Shown here: positions 8,204 to 16,421 of the stretch, one piece after another
Layout: every line of letters begins with the position of its first letter
How positions within the stretch are numbered: position 1 is the stretch's first letter
Source of the DNA: JADHLN01 sp965658435
Lineage (GTDB): Bacteria; Pseudomonadota; Alphaproteobacteria; Rickettsiales; JABIRX01
Direction of reading: 5' to 3'
Length of the DNA: 37,596 nucleotides
NCBI GenBank assembly: GCA_965658435.1
Contig: CBFHSE010000013.1
Span: forward strand, 1 to 37,596
The notes under the pieces: model-generated
Database searches by the model: none
Seen by the model: the letters and a program-made list of their open reading frames with translations, nothing else
What the model was told of the DNA's origin: nothing
Made by a program: the position numbers and the translations under genes

Positions 8204-9678
8204 ATATTTTTTCTTTTTTTATGCCAATTAAAATATTTTTATATATCCAATTTTTTGGCTGTAACTTTCTTTTAAGAAAAATCCCGTATGTGGGTATTTT
8301 ATTTTGGCCTTTTGAGATATTTTCTTTGTTTAATATTAGGAATGTAAAAGGAAAAAGATTAAGATATCTATTAGAATCCTTAGGGCCTACCTATATTAAA
8401 TTTGGCCAAGTTCTCTCTGCAAGACCAGATTTAGTTGGTGTTAATATTTCTCAAGAACTAGCTTTTTTACAAGATAGATTATCACCTTTTTCTTTTAGAT
8501 TGGTTAGGAGGATTTTTAGAAATGAAATTAATAAAGATATATCAGAGATATTTTCTGATTTTGCTGAAATACCAGTTGCTGCCGCATCTATTGCTCAGGT
8601 TCATAAGGCAAAAACATTCGATGGTAAAATTGTAGCGGTGAAGATTTTACGCCCAGCAATAGATAAAAAATTTAAATCAGATATTTTGTTTTTTAAGTTT
8701 GCTGCCAATATTTTAAATAATTTCAAATCATTAAAAAGATTAAAATTAAGAGAAGTAGTGGAGATGTTTGAAAAAACTGTTTCTTATGAGTTGGATTTAA
8801 GGGTTGAGGCTGCAAATGGTCATAAATTAGCAGAGAATCTTAGATCCAATAATAAAATAATTATAGCTGATATTGATTGGTCTTTAACTTCTTCTAAAAT
8901 AATGGTCTCTAATTGGATTGAAGGAAGAAAACTTAACGAAATAAAGGGTTTTTCTGAGGCTGAATTAAAAAAATTAGGAGATGATTTGATTTTATGTTAT
9001 TATGAACAGGCTTATAGAGATGGTTTTTTTCATGCTGATTTACATCCAGGTAATATAATCATTACTAATGATAAAAAAATAGCCTTTGTTGATTTTGGTA
9101 TAATGGGTGTGTTATCATTTGATGATAGAATGGCGGTTACTGAAATTGTTAATGGTTTTATTAATAGAGATTATGATTATGTCGCTAAAGTTCATTTAAA
9201 AGCTAATTATATACCAAGAGATGCTGATATTAACCAGTTTGCTATTGCATGTAGATCTATTGGTGAGCCAATTTTTGGTAAGGATGCAAGTGATATTTCA
9301 ATCGCAAAATTAATGTCACAGTTATTTATGATTACGGAAAGCTTTGGTATGCAAACTCAGCCGCAATTACTTTTATTACAAAAGACATTATTATTAGTTG
9401 AAGGTGTGGGTTTATCTTTAAATCCAAGGCTAAATATGTGGAAATTAGGTGCTCCATGGATGGAAGAGTGGGTAAAAAATAATTTAAATTATAAATCAGT
9501 TTTGCATCATAAATACCTGACATTACAGGATAAAATTTCTGAATTTGATAATTTATTCTCTGATGTTAAGGAAATTATTTATAATTTTAAAAATAAAAAG
9601 AGAAAAAAAACTTCTAGCTTCGCTTGCGGGCTTATATTTGGAATATTGGCAACTATAAGTTTCTATTTAATGAATTGA
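8200..9678 (+). CDS. ubiB: UbiB/ABC1 atypical kinase for ubiquinone biosynthesis
   Basis: Membrane-associated ADCK/UbiB-family protein, required for coenzyme Q synthesis as an accessory ATPase. It has 492 residues. Diagnostic motifs are the KxGQ signature GPTYIKFGQVLSARPD (62-77), the Ala-rich loop AAASIAQVHKA (128-137) that replaces the usual Gly loop, catalytic Lys148 in VAVKILRP, HADLHPGN (278-285) and the metal-binding DFG (298-300). A C-terminal hydrophobic segment (last about 20 residues) after a lysine-rich stretch fits the family's membrane anchoring. Starts inside the ubiE stop. Confidence 0.95.
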   Translation: MNIFSFFMPIKIFLYIQFFGCNFLLRKIPYVGILFWPFEIFSLFNIRNVKGKRLRYLLESLGPTYIKFGQVLSARPDLVGVNISQELAFLQDRLSPFSFRLVRRIFRNEINKDISEIFSDFAEIPVAAASIAQVHKAKTFDGKIVAVKILRPAIDKKFKSDILFFKFAANILNNFKSLKRLKLREVVEMFEKTVSYELDLRVEAANGHKLAENLRSNNKIIIADIDWSLTSSKIMVSNWIEGRKLNEIKGFSEAELKKLGDDLILCYYEQAYRDGFFHADLHPGNIIITNDKKIAFVDFGIMGVLSFDDRMAVTEIVNGFINRDYDYVAKVHLKANYIPRDADINQFAIACRSIGEPIFGKDASDISIAKLMSQLFMITESFGMQTQPQLLLLQKTLLLVEGVGLSLNPRLNMWKLGAPWMEEWVKNNLNYKSVLHHKYLTLQDKISEFDNLFSDVKEIIYNFKNKKRKKTSSFACGLIFGILATISFYLMN

Positions 9679-9695
9679 TAAATTAACAAAATATT

Positions 9696-9724
9696 TTGAA
9701 TAAAAGCTAAAAAAATGTTAAAAT
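9696..9724 (+). promoter_or_regulatory. Sigma70-type promoter of the hibernation-factor gene
   Basis: TTGAAT (9696-9701) and TAAAAT (9719-9724) are spaced by exactly 17 bp, 34 bp ahead of the start codon. A strong Shine-Dalgarno, GGAGGTGA (9743-9750), lies 7 bp before the ATG, unusually strong for this window. Confidence 0.6.
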
Positions 9725-9757
9725 GAAGTTATAACGTTTTCTGGAGGTGATATATTT

Positions 9758-10063
9758 ATGAAAATTGTAATTTCTAGCCATAATGTAAGTGGTATTTCGG
9801 GTCAGGGATTTGATAAATATCTTAAAGATTCAATTGGTAAAAAAATCTCAAAATATATAAAAAAATATGCCATTAGCGCGCATATTATATTAGATAAAGT
9901 AAAAAATGGCTATAATTGTACTTTAATTGTAACTCAAAAAAGAGTTAAACATTATAATATAAAAGTTAATGAAATTGCACTTTGTCCTTATGATTCATTT
10001 AACTTTGCTTTAAATAAATTATCTTCTTCATTAGAGAGATTTAAAGAGAAAAATAGCAGATAA
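9758..10063 (+). CDS. hpf: Ribosome hibernation-promoting factor, short form (HPF/YfiA family)
   Basis: A 101-residue protein with the beta-alpha-beta-beta-beta-alpha pattern of HPF/YfiA. MKIVISSHNVSG forms the first strand, LKDSIGKKISKYIKKY the basic first helix, CTLIVTQKRV and HYNIKVNEIALCPYDSF the strands, and FNFALNKLSSSLERFKEK the second helix. The family binds the 30S decoding region and stabilises inactive 70S or 100S ribosomes in stationary phase. Only the short form is present, with no C-terminal dimerisation domain. It has its own promoter and the strongest ribosome-binding site seen here, suggesting high expression. The symbol is by family, not by orthology test. Confidence 0.82.
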   Translation: MKIVISSHNVSGISGQGFDKYLKDSIGKKISKYIKKYAISAHIILDKVKNGYNCTLIVTQKRVKHYNIKVNEIALCPYDSFNFALNKLSSSLERFKEKNSR

Positions 10064-10081
10064 TAATAATTTAATAATTAT

Positions 10082-10110
10082 TTGTGTATATATTGATTTT
10101 ATGTTATAAT
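10082..10110 (+). promoter_or_regulatory. Candidate promoter of a 42-aa membrane ORF
   Basis: TTGTGT (10082-10087), a 17-bp spacer and a perfect TATAAT (10105-10110). The leader then reads TTAGGGTATTATT before ATG, resembling the leader at 20728 upstream of the lipoprotein cluster. Confidence 0.5.
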
Positions 10111-10133
10111 ATCTGAAAACTTAGGGTATTATT

Positions 10134-10262
10134 ATGTTAAAAGTGTTACTTAATATATTAATTATTTGGGGATTATATACTTTATTTACTTCTCCAAAAT
10201 TTGAATATTTAGCTAAATTTGTAAAAATTACAGTGGGTGCTTTAGTTTCACCTTTTATGTAA
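10134..10262 (+). CDS. Small 42-aa hydrophobic protein
   Basis: An ATG-initiated short ORF ending at TAA 10260-10262. It encodes one hydrophobic segment near the N-terminus (VLLNILIIWGLYTLF) and a second weakly hydrophobic stretch (KITVGALVSPF), so a single- or double-pass membrane peptide is likely. A perfect TATAAT promoter lies 23 bp upstream and an AGGG precedes the start. It converges with queF with a 4-bp gap. No family is recognised. Its promoter and placement argue for a real gene, but the length keeps confidence moderate. Confidence 0.5.
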   Translation: MLKVLLNILIIWGLYTLFTSPKFEYLAKFVKITVGALVSPFM

Positions 10263-10266
10263 TAAA

Positions 10267-10719
10267 CTAAGATCTAGCACTGTAAATATTTGCTAATATC
10301 TCTGGTGCATTAACATCTTTAGGAATTTTTCCATATTCGTAAAATACATCTATTGGTATTCCTCCTCTTGGATACCATAATGCAGTAATACGAAGCCATT
10401 TTGGTTTTATTGTTTTAGTAATATCTTTGGCTATTTTAATTGTGCAATCTTCATGAAAAGCACCGTGATTTCTATAACTTCCAAGATATAATTTTAAAGA
10501 TTTGCTTTCAACCATTTTGGTGTCAGCAACATAATCAATTATTATTTTTGCAAAATCAGGCTGACTTGTAACAGGGCAGATTGAGGTGAATTCTGGACAT
10601 GTAAATCTAGCTACATAATTAACATCTGGATGCGGATTAATAACTGGGTCAAGAATATTAATATTTGGAGTTGTAGGTATTTCAGTGTTTTTACCAAGCT
10701 TTATTTTATTATTGTTCAT
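10267..10719 (-). CDS. queF: NADPH-dependent 7-cyano-7-deazaguanine reductase
   Basis: Reduces the preQ0 nitrile to preQ1 in queuosine synthesis. At 150 residues this is the short (type I, YkvM-like) QueF. The signature FTSICPVTSQPDF contains the nucleophilic Cys48 that forms the thioimide with preQ0 and the proton donor Asp55. ESKSLKLYLGSYRNHGAFHEDC follows as the QueF ESKSLK block with its Glu and His. Its start overlaps the upstream GNAT gene by 11 bp. It completes the local queE-queC-queF set; queD is not in this window. Confidence 0.96.
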   Translation of the reverse strand: MNNNKIKLGKNTEIPTTPNINILDPVINPHPDVNYVARFTCPEFTSICPVTSQPDFAKIIIDYVADTKMVESKSLKLYLGSYRNHGAFHEDCTIKIAKDITKTIKPKWLRITALWYPRGGIPIDVFYEYGKIPKDVNAPEILANIYSARS

Positions 10720-11260
10720 TTTTTAAAATTGAATAAAATTCTATATTATAATATTTATTGTTATGACGACGATAATTTTTTAAGCAACCTTCATAAGTGA
10801 ATCTGTTTTTTTCAAGTAATTTTATGGAAGCTATATTTTCTTTTATAGTAGATGCTTGTATTCTTTCAAGTCCAAGATTTTGAAATCCAAATTTTATTAC
10901 GCTCTGCATGGCAAGATTCATTATGCCTTTTTGCCAATAATTACTAGATAAATCATAACTTATTTCACCTCTATTATTAATGATGTTAATATCGTGAAAA
11001 CCAATGGCTCCAATCATCTTATTTGTTTTAACTTCACTGATAGCCCAATATATTCCTCTTTTTTTATAATATAAATCAATCCAGTAAATTATATCTTCTT
11101 TTGCTTCTTCTAAATTTTTAGGAATTGGCGCTAAAATATATTTGTTTACTTTAATGTCGCTAATATAATTGTAAAAATCTGAGGCATCGTCAAATTTCTG
11201 TTCTCGTAGCATAAATTCATTATTTATTTTGAGAGTAGGGAAGTTATTGGGGTAAATCAT
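10709..11260 (-). CDS. GNAT N-acetyltransferase (RimJ/RimL-like)
   Basis: A 183-residue protein with the acetyltransferase_3 layout. The N-terminus LREQKFDDASDFYNYISD is typical, followed by WAISEVKTNKMIGAIGFHDI (beta strands 2-4), GEISYDLSSNYWQKGIMNLAMQSVIKFGFQNLGLERIQAS (acetyl-CoA-binding region) and NIASIKLLEKNRFTYEGCLKNYRR-type C-terminal motifs. The family acetylates ribosomal-protein N-termini or other amines; the substrate here is unknown. It is embedded in the preQ0 cluster, overlapping queC by 17 bp and queF by 11 bp, so it is co-translated with them. A link to queuosine is not implied by the family. Confidence 0.85.
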   Translation of the reverse strand: MIYPNNFPTLKINNEFMLREQKFDDASDFYNYISDIKVNKYILAPIPKNLEEAKEDIIYWIDLYYKKRGIYWAISEVKTNKMIGAIGFHDINIINNRGEISYDLSSNYWQKGIMNLAMQSVIKFGFQNLGLERIQASTIKENIASIKLLEKNRFTYEGCLKNYRRHNNKYYNIEFYSILKNEQ

Positions 11261-11921
11261 ATTCTATAGGATCGGTAATATTATTTTCTTTAAAACCTTT
11301 TAAACGATAATAACAAGAGTCACATTTGCCACAAGCTTTATTATTTTGTGGATCATAGCAACTATGAGTTATGCTATAATCCACTTGTAATTTTATACCT
11401 AATTTGATTATTTCAGCTTTAGAGAGATTTATTATAGGTGTATGTATAGTTATTTTTTGGCTTTGACCAATTTTTGTTCCTAAATTTGCCATTTCTTCGA
11501 ATGATTTTATAAATTCTGGCCTGCAATCTGGATAGCCGCTATAATCAATTGCATTTGCTCCTATAAAAATGTTGCTTATATTGCTGCCTTCTGCATATGA
11601 CAAGGCATATGACAGGAATAAAATATTTCTAGCGGGAACATAGGTGATAGGTATCTCTATTTTATTGTTTTGTGCCTTTGGAATGGTTAAATTATTTGTA
11701 AGAGCTGAATTTTGGAATATACCTTGATTGATGGTAACTATTTTATGGGTTTTAAAGCTAAAAAAATTAACTATTTTTTTAGCATATTCAAGCTCTGTTT
11801 TATGATTTTGGGAGTAATCAAAGCTTATAGCATGTAATTCATAATTTTCTGATTTTGCAATAGCTGATATAGTAGCTGAATCAAGGCCACCGCTTAGTAA
11901 TATAAGAGCTTTTTTAGTCAT
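11244..11921 (-). CDS. queC: 7-cyano-7-deazaguanine (preQ0) synthase
   Basis: ATP-dependent conversion of 7-carboxy-7-deazaguanine to preQ0. It has 225 residues. The PP-loop motif SGGLDS (10-15) sits in ALILLSGGLDSAT. The C-terminal zinc site has Cys188, Cys197, Cys200 and Cys203 (HSCYDP...ACGKCDSC). VPARNILFLSYAL is also a QueC hallmark. Overlaps queE by 4 bp upstream and the GNAT gene downstream, so it is the second gene of a tight minus-strand operon. Confidence 0.97.
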   Translation of the reverse strand: MTKKALILLSGGLDSATISAIAKSENYELHAISFDYSQNHKTELEYAKKIVNFFSFKTHKIVTINQGIFQNSALTNNLTIPKAQNNKIEIPITYVPARNILFLSYALSYAEGSNISNIFIGANAIDYSGYPDCRPEFIKSFEEMANLGTKIGQSQKITIHTPIINLSKAEIIKLGIKLQVDYSITHSCYDPQNNKACGKCDSCYYRLKGFKENNITDPIEYDLPQ

Positions 11922-12568
11922 TCAATATTAAGATATTTATGTGTTTGAAGGCTTATAATATAACCGTGTTTTTTTGCAAGTTTGATGGCAAGGTTCTGAT
12001 TTATAAGGTTTTTTTCTTGGTTATATTCATCCATTGGTTGAATATAAACAGGTTTTTTAATGTGTAGCTTGGGTATATTTTTATAATTATTTTGTGGAGA
12101 TATTATAAATTTAAAAGAATCTATATATTCTATTAATTCATCATTAATTTGATATTCTTTATTAATTATTTTAGGTGAGCAACAGATATGTACTTGTTTA
12201 GGGAGTTTTCTTCTTATAGTGCCGTTTGTTTCGATTTGTATAATATAATTATTTTCAATAAGAAGATTTACTAATTTTTCTATAGGTTGTCTTAATGGTT
12301 CTCCACCAGTAATAATTATTAGTTTTATTTTGTCTTTTCCTATTGCTTTTTTTACCTTATCAATAATTTCAGACACAGATATTTTTTTAAATTTTTCAAA
12401 TTCTGTATCACAAAAAAAACATTTTAGATTGCAGCCACCTAATCTGATAAAAATTGCTGGATGACCTGAATAATAACCCTCTCCTTGAATAGTACTGAAA
12501 ATTTTAACAATATCTAACTCATCACCTGGATGATTTTCAATTTTTGCTATAGAGTTTTTGCCAAACAT
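11918..12568 (-). CDS. queE: 7-carboxy-7-deazaguanine synthase (radical SAM)
   Basis: Radical-SAM enzyme converting 6-carboxytetrahydropterin to 7-carboxy-7-deazaguanine. It has 216 residues. The QueE N-terminal motif IFSTIQGEGYYSGHPAIFIRLGG-type region leads into the 4Fe-4S-binding CxxxCxxC (Cys46, Cys50, Cys53, in GCNLKCFFCDTEF), followed by GGEP (88-91) for SAM binding. The C-terminus has QPMDEYNQ. It lies one base from the antiporter gene's stop and may be transcribed with it. The upstream enzyme QueD is not visible here. Confidence 0.95.
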   Translation of the reverse strand: MFGKNSIAKIENHPGDELDIVKIFSTIQGEGYYSGHPAIFIRLGGCNLKCFFCDTEFEKFKKISVSEIIDKVKKAIGKDKIKLIIITGGEPLRQPIEKLVNLLIENNYIIQIETNGTIRRKLPKQVHICCSPKIINKEYQINDELIEYIDSFKFIISPQNNYKNIPKLHIKKPVYIQPMDEYNQEKNLINQNLAIKLAKKHGYIISLQTHKYLNIE

Positions 12569-12569
12569 A

Positions 12570-14277
12570 TTATTTTTCCCACTCAGAATAACGGAATGTA
12601 TCTAAGATATGATTTATAGTTTCTTCATCTTCTCCCATGGTGAGTAGAATTTGTTTGCTCATCTGTACGCCAGTTTCTGGTACCTCTGGAACTATATATT
12701 GATTATCATGAAGTTTTTTTATGTCATTATAATGAGATAGATCTTGTGCTCTGGTAATTAAATTAATTTTAGGGTGAAATTTTTTTATTATTTTAATAGA
12801 TTTTTTTACCTCTTTTTTGTCGCTCATTGAAAGAATTATAGATGCAGCATTTTCAAGTGGAAGTGATTGCAGCATTTTTGAGTTTGTTATGTCACCATAA
12901 TAAATAGGATTATGTTTTGAAAAATATTTTGATACTATTGAATTATTTTTATCAATAGCAATAAATCTAACTTCTTCTTGTGTTAAAATTTTTGATATTG
13001 TTCTACCAACTCTTCCATAACCAACTATAATTACTAAATTATGGAGGCAGGGAATTGATTTTTTGTTTTTCTTTATGTCTTTGTTAGATATTAAATATTC
13101 TAGTTTTTTTCCTGCTGAGGCAAGCAGAGGTGTGATTGCCATTGAAAGACCTACTATTAGGGAGATATTTTGAAATATCTCATCAGTTAAAATAGATTGC
13201 TTTCTAGCAAGTTCAAAAACTACAAAGGCAAATTCTCCTGTTTGAGATACTAAAAGAGCTGTGTTGATAGATATGGATAATTTATTTTTAAATAATAAGC
13301 ATATTAAAAGAGTAATAAATGTTTTGGTAATTATCAAAAATATAGTAAAGATCAATATTTGAATGTAATTTTCAGCTACAAGGCTTAAATCAAATTGCAT
13401 ACCTATTTCAGTTATAAAGAAAAATCCTAAAAACAAACCTTTAAATGGATCTATTGTAGATTTTACTTGATGTTGGAATTCTGTTTCAGCTATCATTACT
13501 CCAGCAATAAAAGCACCTAATCCTAATGATAAACCTGTATAATTTGTTATCCATGCTGCACTTAAAACAACAAATAAGGTGGAGGCAATAAAAAGATCAC
13601 TATGTTTTTGAGATGCTATTAAGTGTAATAATGGCTTTAATAAATATCTGCCAAAAATAATTATTGATGTAAGAGCTAAAAATGATTTAAAAATAATTGC
13701 AATTGATGTTTCAAAAATATTTACTCCTGTTTTATTTAATAATGGTATTAAAACAAATAGAGGTATTACTGCTAAATCTTGCAGTAATAAAATTGATAAA
13801 CTGATTTTTCCAGCTTTAGTATTTGCTTGATATGTTTCACCTAATATTTTCAAGACAATTGCAGTAGAGGATAAAGCAAGTCCCAAACCAATTACAAGTG
13901 ATAAGGACATATTGCCTGTGAGATTGAAGCATATTATTCCAAAAATAGTTCCTGTTATTAAAAATTGTAATGACCCAATGCCAAAAATCATATTACGCAT
14001 TNNNNNNNNNNCCAATCATAAATAGTAAAAAAACTACCCCAAATTCTGCCATTGATTTTGTGGCATCATTATAACCTGCAAGATTGAAGCCATAAGGCCC
14101 AATAAGTGCTCCTGCAACAATATAACCTATTACAGGGCTTAACTTTAATTTTTTAAAAATTAATACAACTATTATTGCAAAGCTTAAAATTGTTAACACA
14201 TCTGGTAAAATATGATGTGATTCTAGCCCTCCATATGGTGTTAGAATATTTTGGGTAAGAGATATTATATCAATCAT
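12570..14277 (-). CDS. kefB: KefB-type K+/H+ antiporter, interrupted by an assembly gap
   Basis: Two frames flanking ten Ns are one CPA2 antiporter gene. The N-terminal part (from ATG 14277, 88 residues) ends FGVVFLLFMIG; the rest resumes MRNMIFGIGSLQFL. In CPA2 proteins these are joined by GLELxPxxLWxM/L, so about 10 residues (near 30 bp) are missing. The real gap must be a multiple of 3, which 10 Ns are not. About 12 membrane segments precede a cytosolic RCK/TrkA-N domain (IIVGYGRVGRT, AIDKN, GDITN). Family role is K+ efflux coupled to H+ entry, often gated by glutathione adducts. I see no accessory kefG-like partner. It is biologically intact as far as visible; the break is technical. Confidence 0.88.
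14002..14011. other. Assembly gap (10 Ns)
   Basis: Ten undetermined bases inside the antiporter gene. Flanking codons show the placeholder length is wrong: the two sides are out of phase at 10 Ns and in phase at any multiple of three. Confidence 0.97.
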
Positions 14278-14326
14278 TCGTTAATTTTTTAGAATAATAT
14301 AACCATTAAATTTTTTTAGTAAATTA

Positions 14327-15265
14327 TCAAAAAATATTAACTATTTTTTTTATCGTTTGGCTATTTTCATTTTCTAAATTTAAAAATGGTTTTGATTGAT
14401 CTGATAATTTTGCTATTTCTGGATTAAATTTTATATTTCCTAGATATTTTATTTTATGCTTTTTGCAGAAATTAGAGCTAAGATTATTTTCTTTCAGAAA
14501 ATTCATATTTTCAATTAAACCTAAAATTTTTATGTTTAATTTATGCATCAAGTCAATGGTTCTTACTGTATCTATTAAAGATAATTGATGGGGTTGAGAA
14601 ATAATTATAGCATTTGCTGAAGGGAAGTTTTTTAAAAGCGAGAGATAGACATCACCAGTACCTGGAGGCATATCTATGAATATATATTCAATATTTTCCC
14701 ATTTGGTGTTTTCAATTAAATTATTGAGTGCTTTGATTATCATTGGAGAGCGCCATATTAAAGCTGATTCTTTAGCTATCAAAAACCCCATTGAATTTAT
14801 TTGTAAGCCATTTTTTTTAATGGGAACCATTTTATTATCAATTATTTTTGGCTCTTTTTGTTTAATTCCAGAGAGATGGTGAATTGAAGGTCCATATATA
14901 TCTGCATCAATTATTGCTGTTTTTTTGTTTTTTAATTGATTGGCAAGGGCCAAATTGTAACATAATGTTGATTTTCCAACTCCTCCTTTGGCTGAGCAAA
15001 TTAAAATTATTTTTGGTTTTTTTTTATTATTATGATTAGTAAGTAGAATATAAAAATTTATTTTGAGGAAGCTTTGCTCTAAAGATTTTTTTAAATCTTC
15101 TAAAATTATTTTTTTTATGTCTTTTGTAATTTTATTTGCTTCAATTATTATTTTGCATTTATCATTCTGAATTTTCAATTCATATTCTAAATCATTTAAT
15201 TTGTTAGCCTTAAAAAAATTTGCAATAAACTTATTTATTTTGCTTTTACCATTGAAATTTAACAT
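14327..15265 (-). CDS. mrp: Mrp/NBP35-family iron-sulfur carrier P-loop ATPase
   Basis: Scaffold or carrier ATPase that delivers Fe-S clusters. It has 312 residues. A degenerate N-terminal MIP18-like region (1-80) precedes the deviant Walker A SAKGGVGKST (91-100), then DADIYGPS, FIDMPPGTGD and GLIENMNF. The C-terminal CxxC that binds the bridging cluster in many Mrp proteins is absent: after IENM there is ENNLSSNFCKKHKIKYLG with a single Cys. It is divergent from hflK across 46 bp, an order I know from Rickettsiales (mrp next to hflK-hflC-degP). Confidence 0.92.
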   Translation of the reverse strand: MLNFNGKSKINKFIANFFKANKLNDLEYELKIQNDKCKIIIEANKITKDIKKIILEDLKKSLEQSFLKINFYILLTNHNNKKKPKIILICSAKGGVGKSTLCYNLALANQLKNKKTAIIDADIYGPSIHHLSGIKQKEPKIIDNKMVPIKKNGLQINSMGFLIAKESALIWRSPMIIKALNNLIENTKWENIEYIFIDMPPGTGDVYLSLLKNFPSANAIIISQPHQLSLIDTVRTIDLMHKLNIKILGLIENMNFLKENNLSSNFCKKHKIKYLGNIKFNPEIAKLSDQSKPFLNLENENSQTIKKIVNIF

Positions 15266-15311
15266 ATAATAATTATTTATAAGTTGTTAATTAATTTAAA
15301 GAGATATTTAA

Positions 15312-16421
15312 GTGTTATATAGTTTTTCAAAATTTGCTAGTTTTTTTGATAATCCTTGGAGAGATGATGAAGAAAAAACAACAAGAAAGCCAGTTTCTTC
15401 TCAAGGTAATTCAAGTCAAAATAAAAAAAATGATATTGAAAAATTAGTTAATAAATATAAAGGAAATTTTAATAATTTTGATAAAAATTTCTCAGGTAAA
15501 AATATTTTTCTTTTAATACCTGTTGTTATTTTGTTTTGGTTATTAACGGGTTTTTATACTGTACAACCAGATGAACAAGCATTAGTGCTTAGATTTGGAA
15601 AATATGACAGAACATCAGGCCCAGGTTTGCATTATCATATGCCAGCACCTGTTGAAAAATTATTTAAAGTTAAAGTAACTAAAATTAACTCAGTAACAGT
15701 TGGTTATAGATCTCTTGGTTCTGATATTAGCCCTAGAACAGAAGAAAGTTTGATGTTAACAGGTGATGAAAATATCGTGGATATTAACTTTGAAGTTCAA
15801 TGGAGGGTAAAAGATGCTTATTCTTATTTATTTAACGTTAGAGATAATATTTCACAAAATAGTACGGTTAAAACAGCAGCTGAAAGTTCTATGCGTGCTG
15901 TTATTGGAAAAACAGATATTGCCGTAGCTCTTGCAGAGGGTAGAAGTGGAATTGAAGAAGAAAGTAAAGATTTGCTTCAAGAAATTTTAGATGATTATAG
16001 TTTTGGTGTTGAAGTAGTTAGGTTGCAATTATTAAAAGTTGACCCTCCTTCTCAAGTTATAGATGCATTTAAAGATGTTCAAACAGCAAAGTTAGAAAAA
16101 GAAAAAATAATCAATCAAGCACAATCTTTTAGAAATGATATCATACCAAAGGCAAGAGGAGATGCGCAAAAAATTATTGAAGAAGCAATGGCTTATAAAA
16201 GCGAGGTAGTTGAACAGGCAAAAGGTCGTTCACAGAGATTTTTAAAGTTATATAGAGAATATAGCAAGGCAAGAGATATAACCAGAAAAAGAATATATAT
16301 TGATACAATGAAAGAAGTATTTTCTAAAGCAAATGTAACAGTTATGGATGGCAAATCTTCTAATACAGGTGTTATGCCATATATGCCAATAAATAAACCA
16401 GTTAGAAATGGAGGTAATTAA
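15312..16421 (+). CDS. hflK: FtsH protease regulator HflK
   Basis: Inner-membrane SPFH/band-7 protein that forms with HflC a cage around FtsH and modulates its proteolysis. It has 369 residues with a GTG start. After a charged, Asn-rich N-terminus comes one membrane segment (about 65-82), then GFYTVQPDEQALVLRFG and the SPFH domain (AEGRSGIEEESKDLLQEIL). A coiled coil with NQAQSFRNDIIPKARGDAQKI follows, then a low-complexity tail. The periplasmic orientation is as in the family. The stop TAA overlaps the hflC ATG by one base (TAATG), giving tight coupling. Confidence 0.96.
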   Translation: MLYSFSKFASFFDNPWRDDEEKTTRKPVSSQGNSSQNKKNDIEKLVNKYKGNFNNFDKNFSGKNIFLLIPVVILFWLLTGFYTVQPDEQALVLRFGKYDRTSGPGLHYHMPAPVEKLFKVKVTKINSVTVGYRSLGSDISPRTEESLMLTGDENIVDINFEVQWRVKDAYSYLFNVRDNISQNSTVKTAAESSMRAVIGKTDIAVALAEGRSGIEEESKDLLQEILDDYSFGVEVVRLQLLKVDPPSQVIDAFKDVQTAKLEKEKIINQAQSFRNDIIPKARGDAQKIIEEAMAYKSEVVEQAKGRSQRFLKLYREYSKARDITRKRIYIDTMKEVFSKANVTVMDGKSSNTGVMPYMPINKPVRNGGN

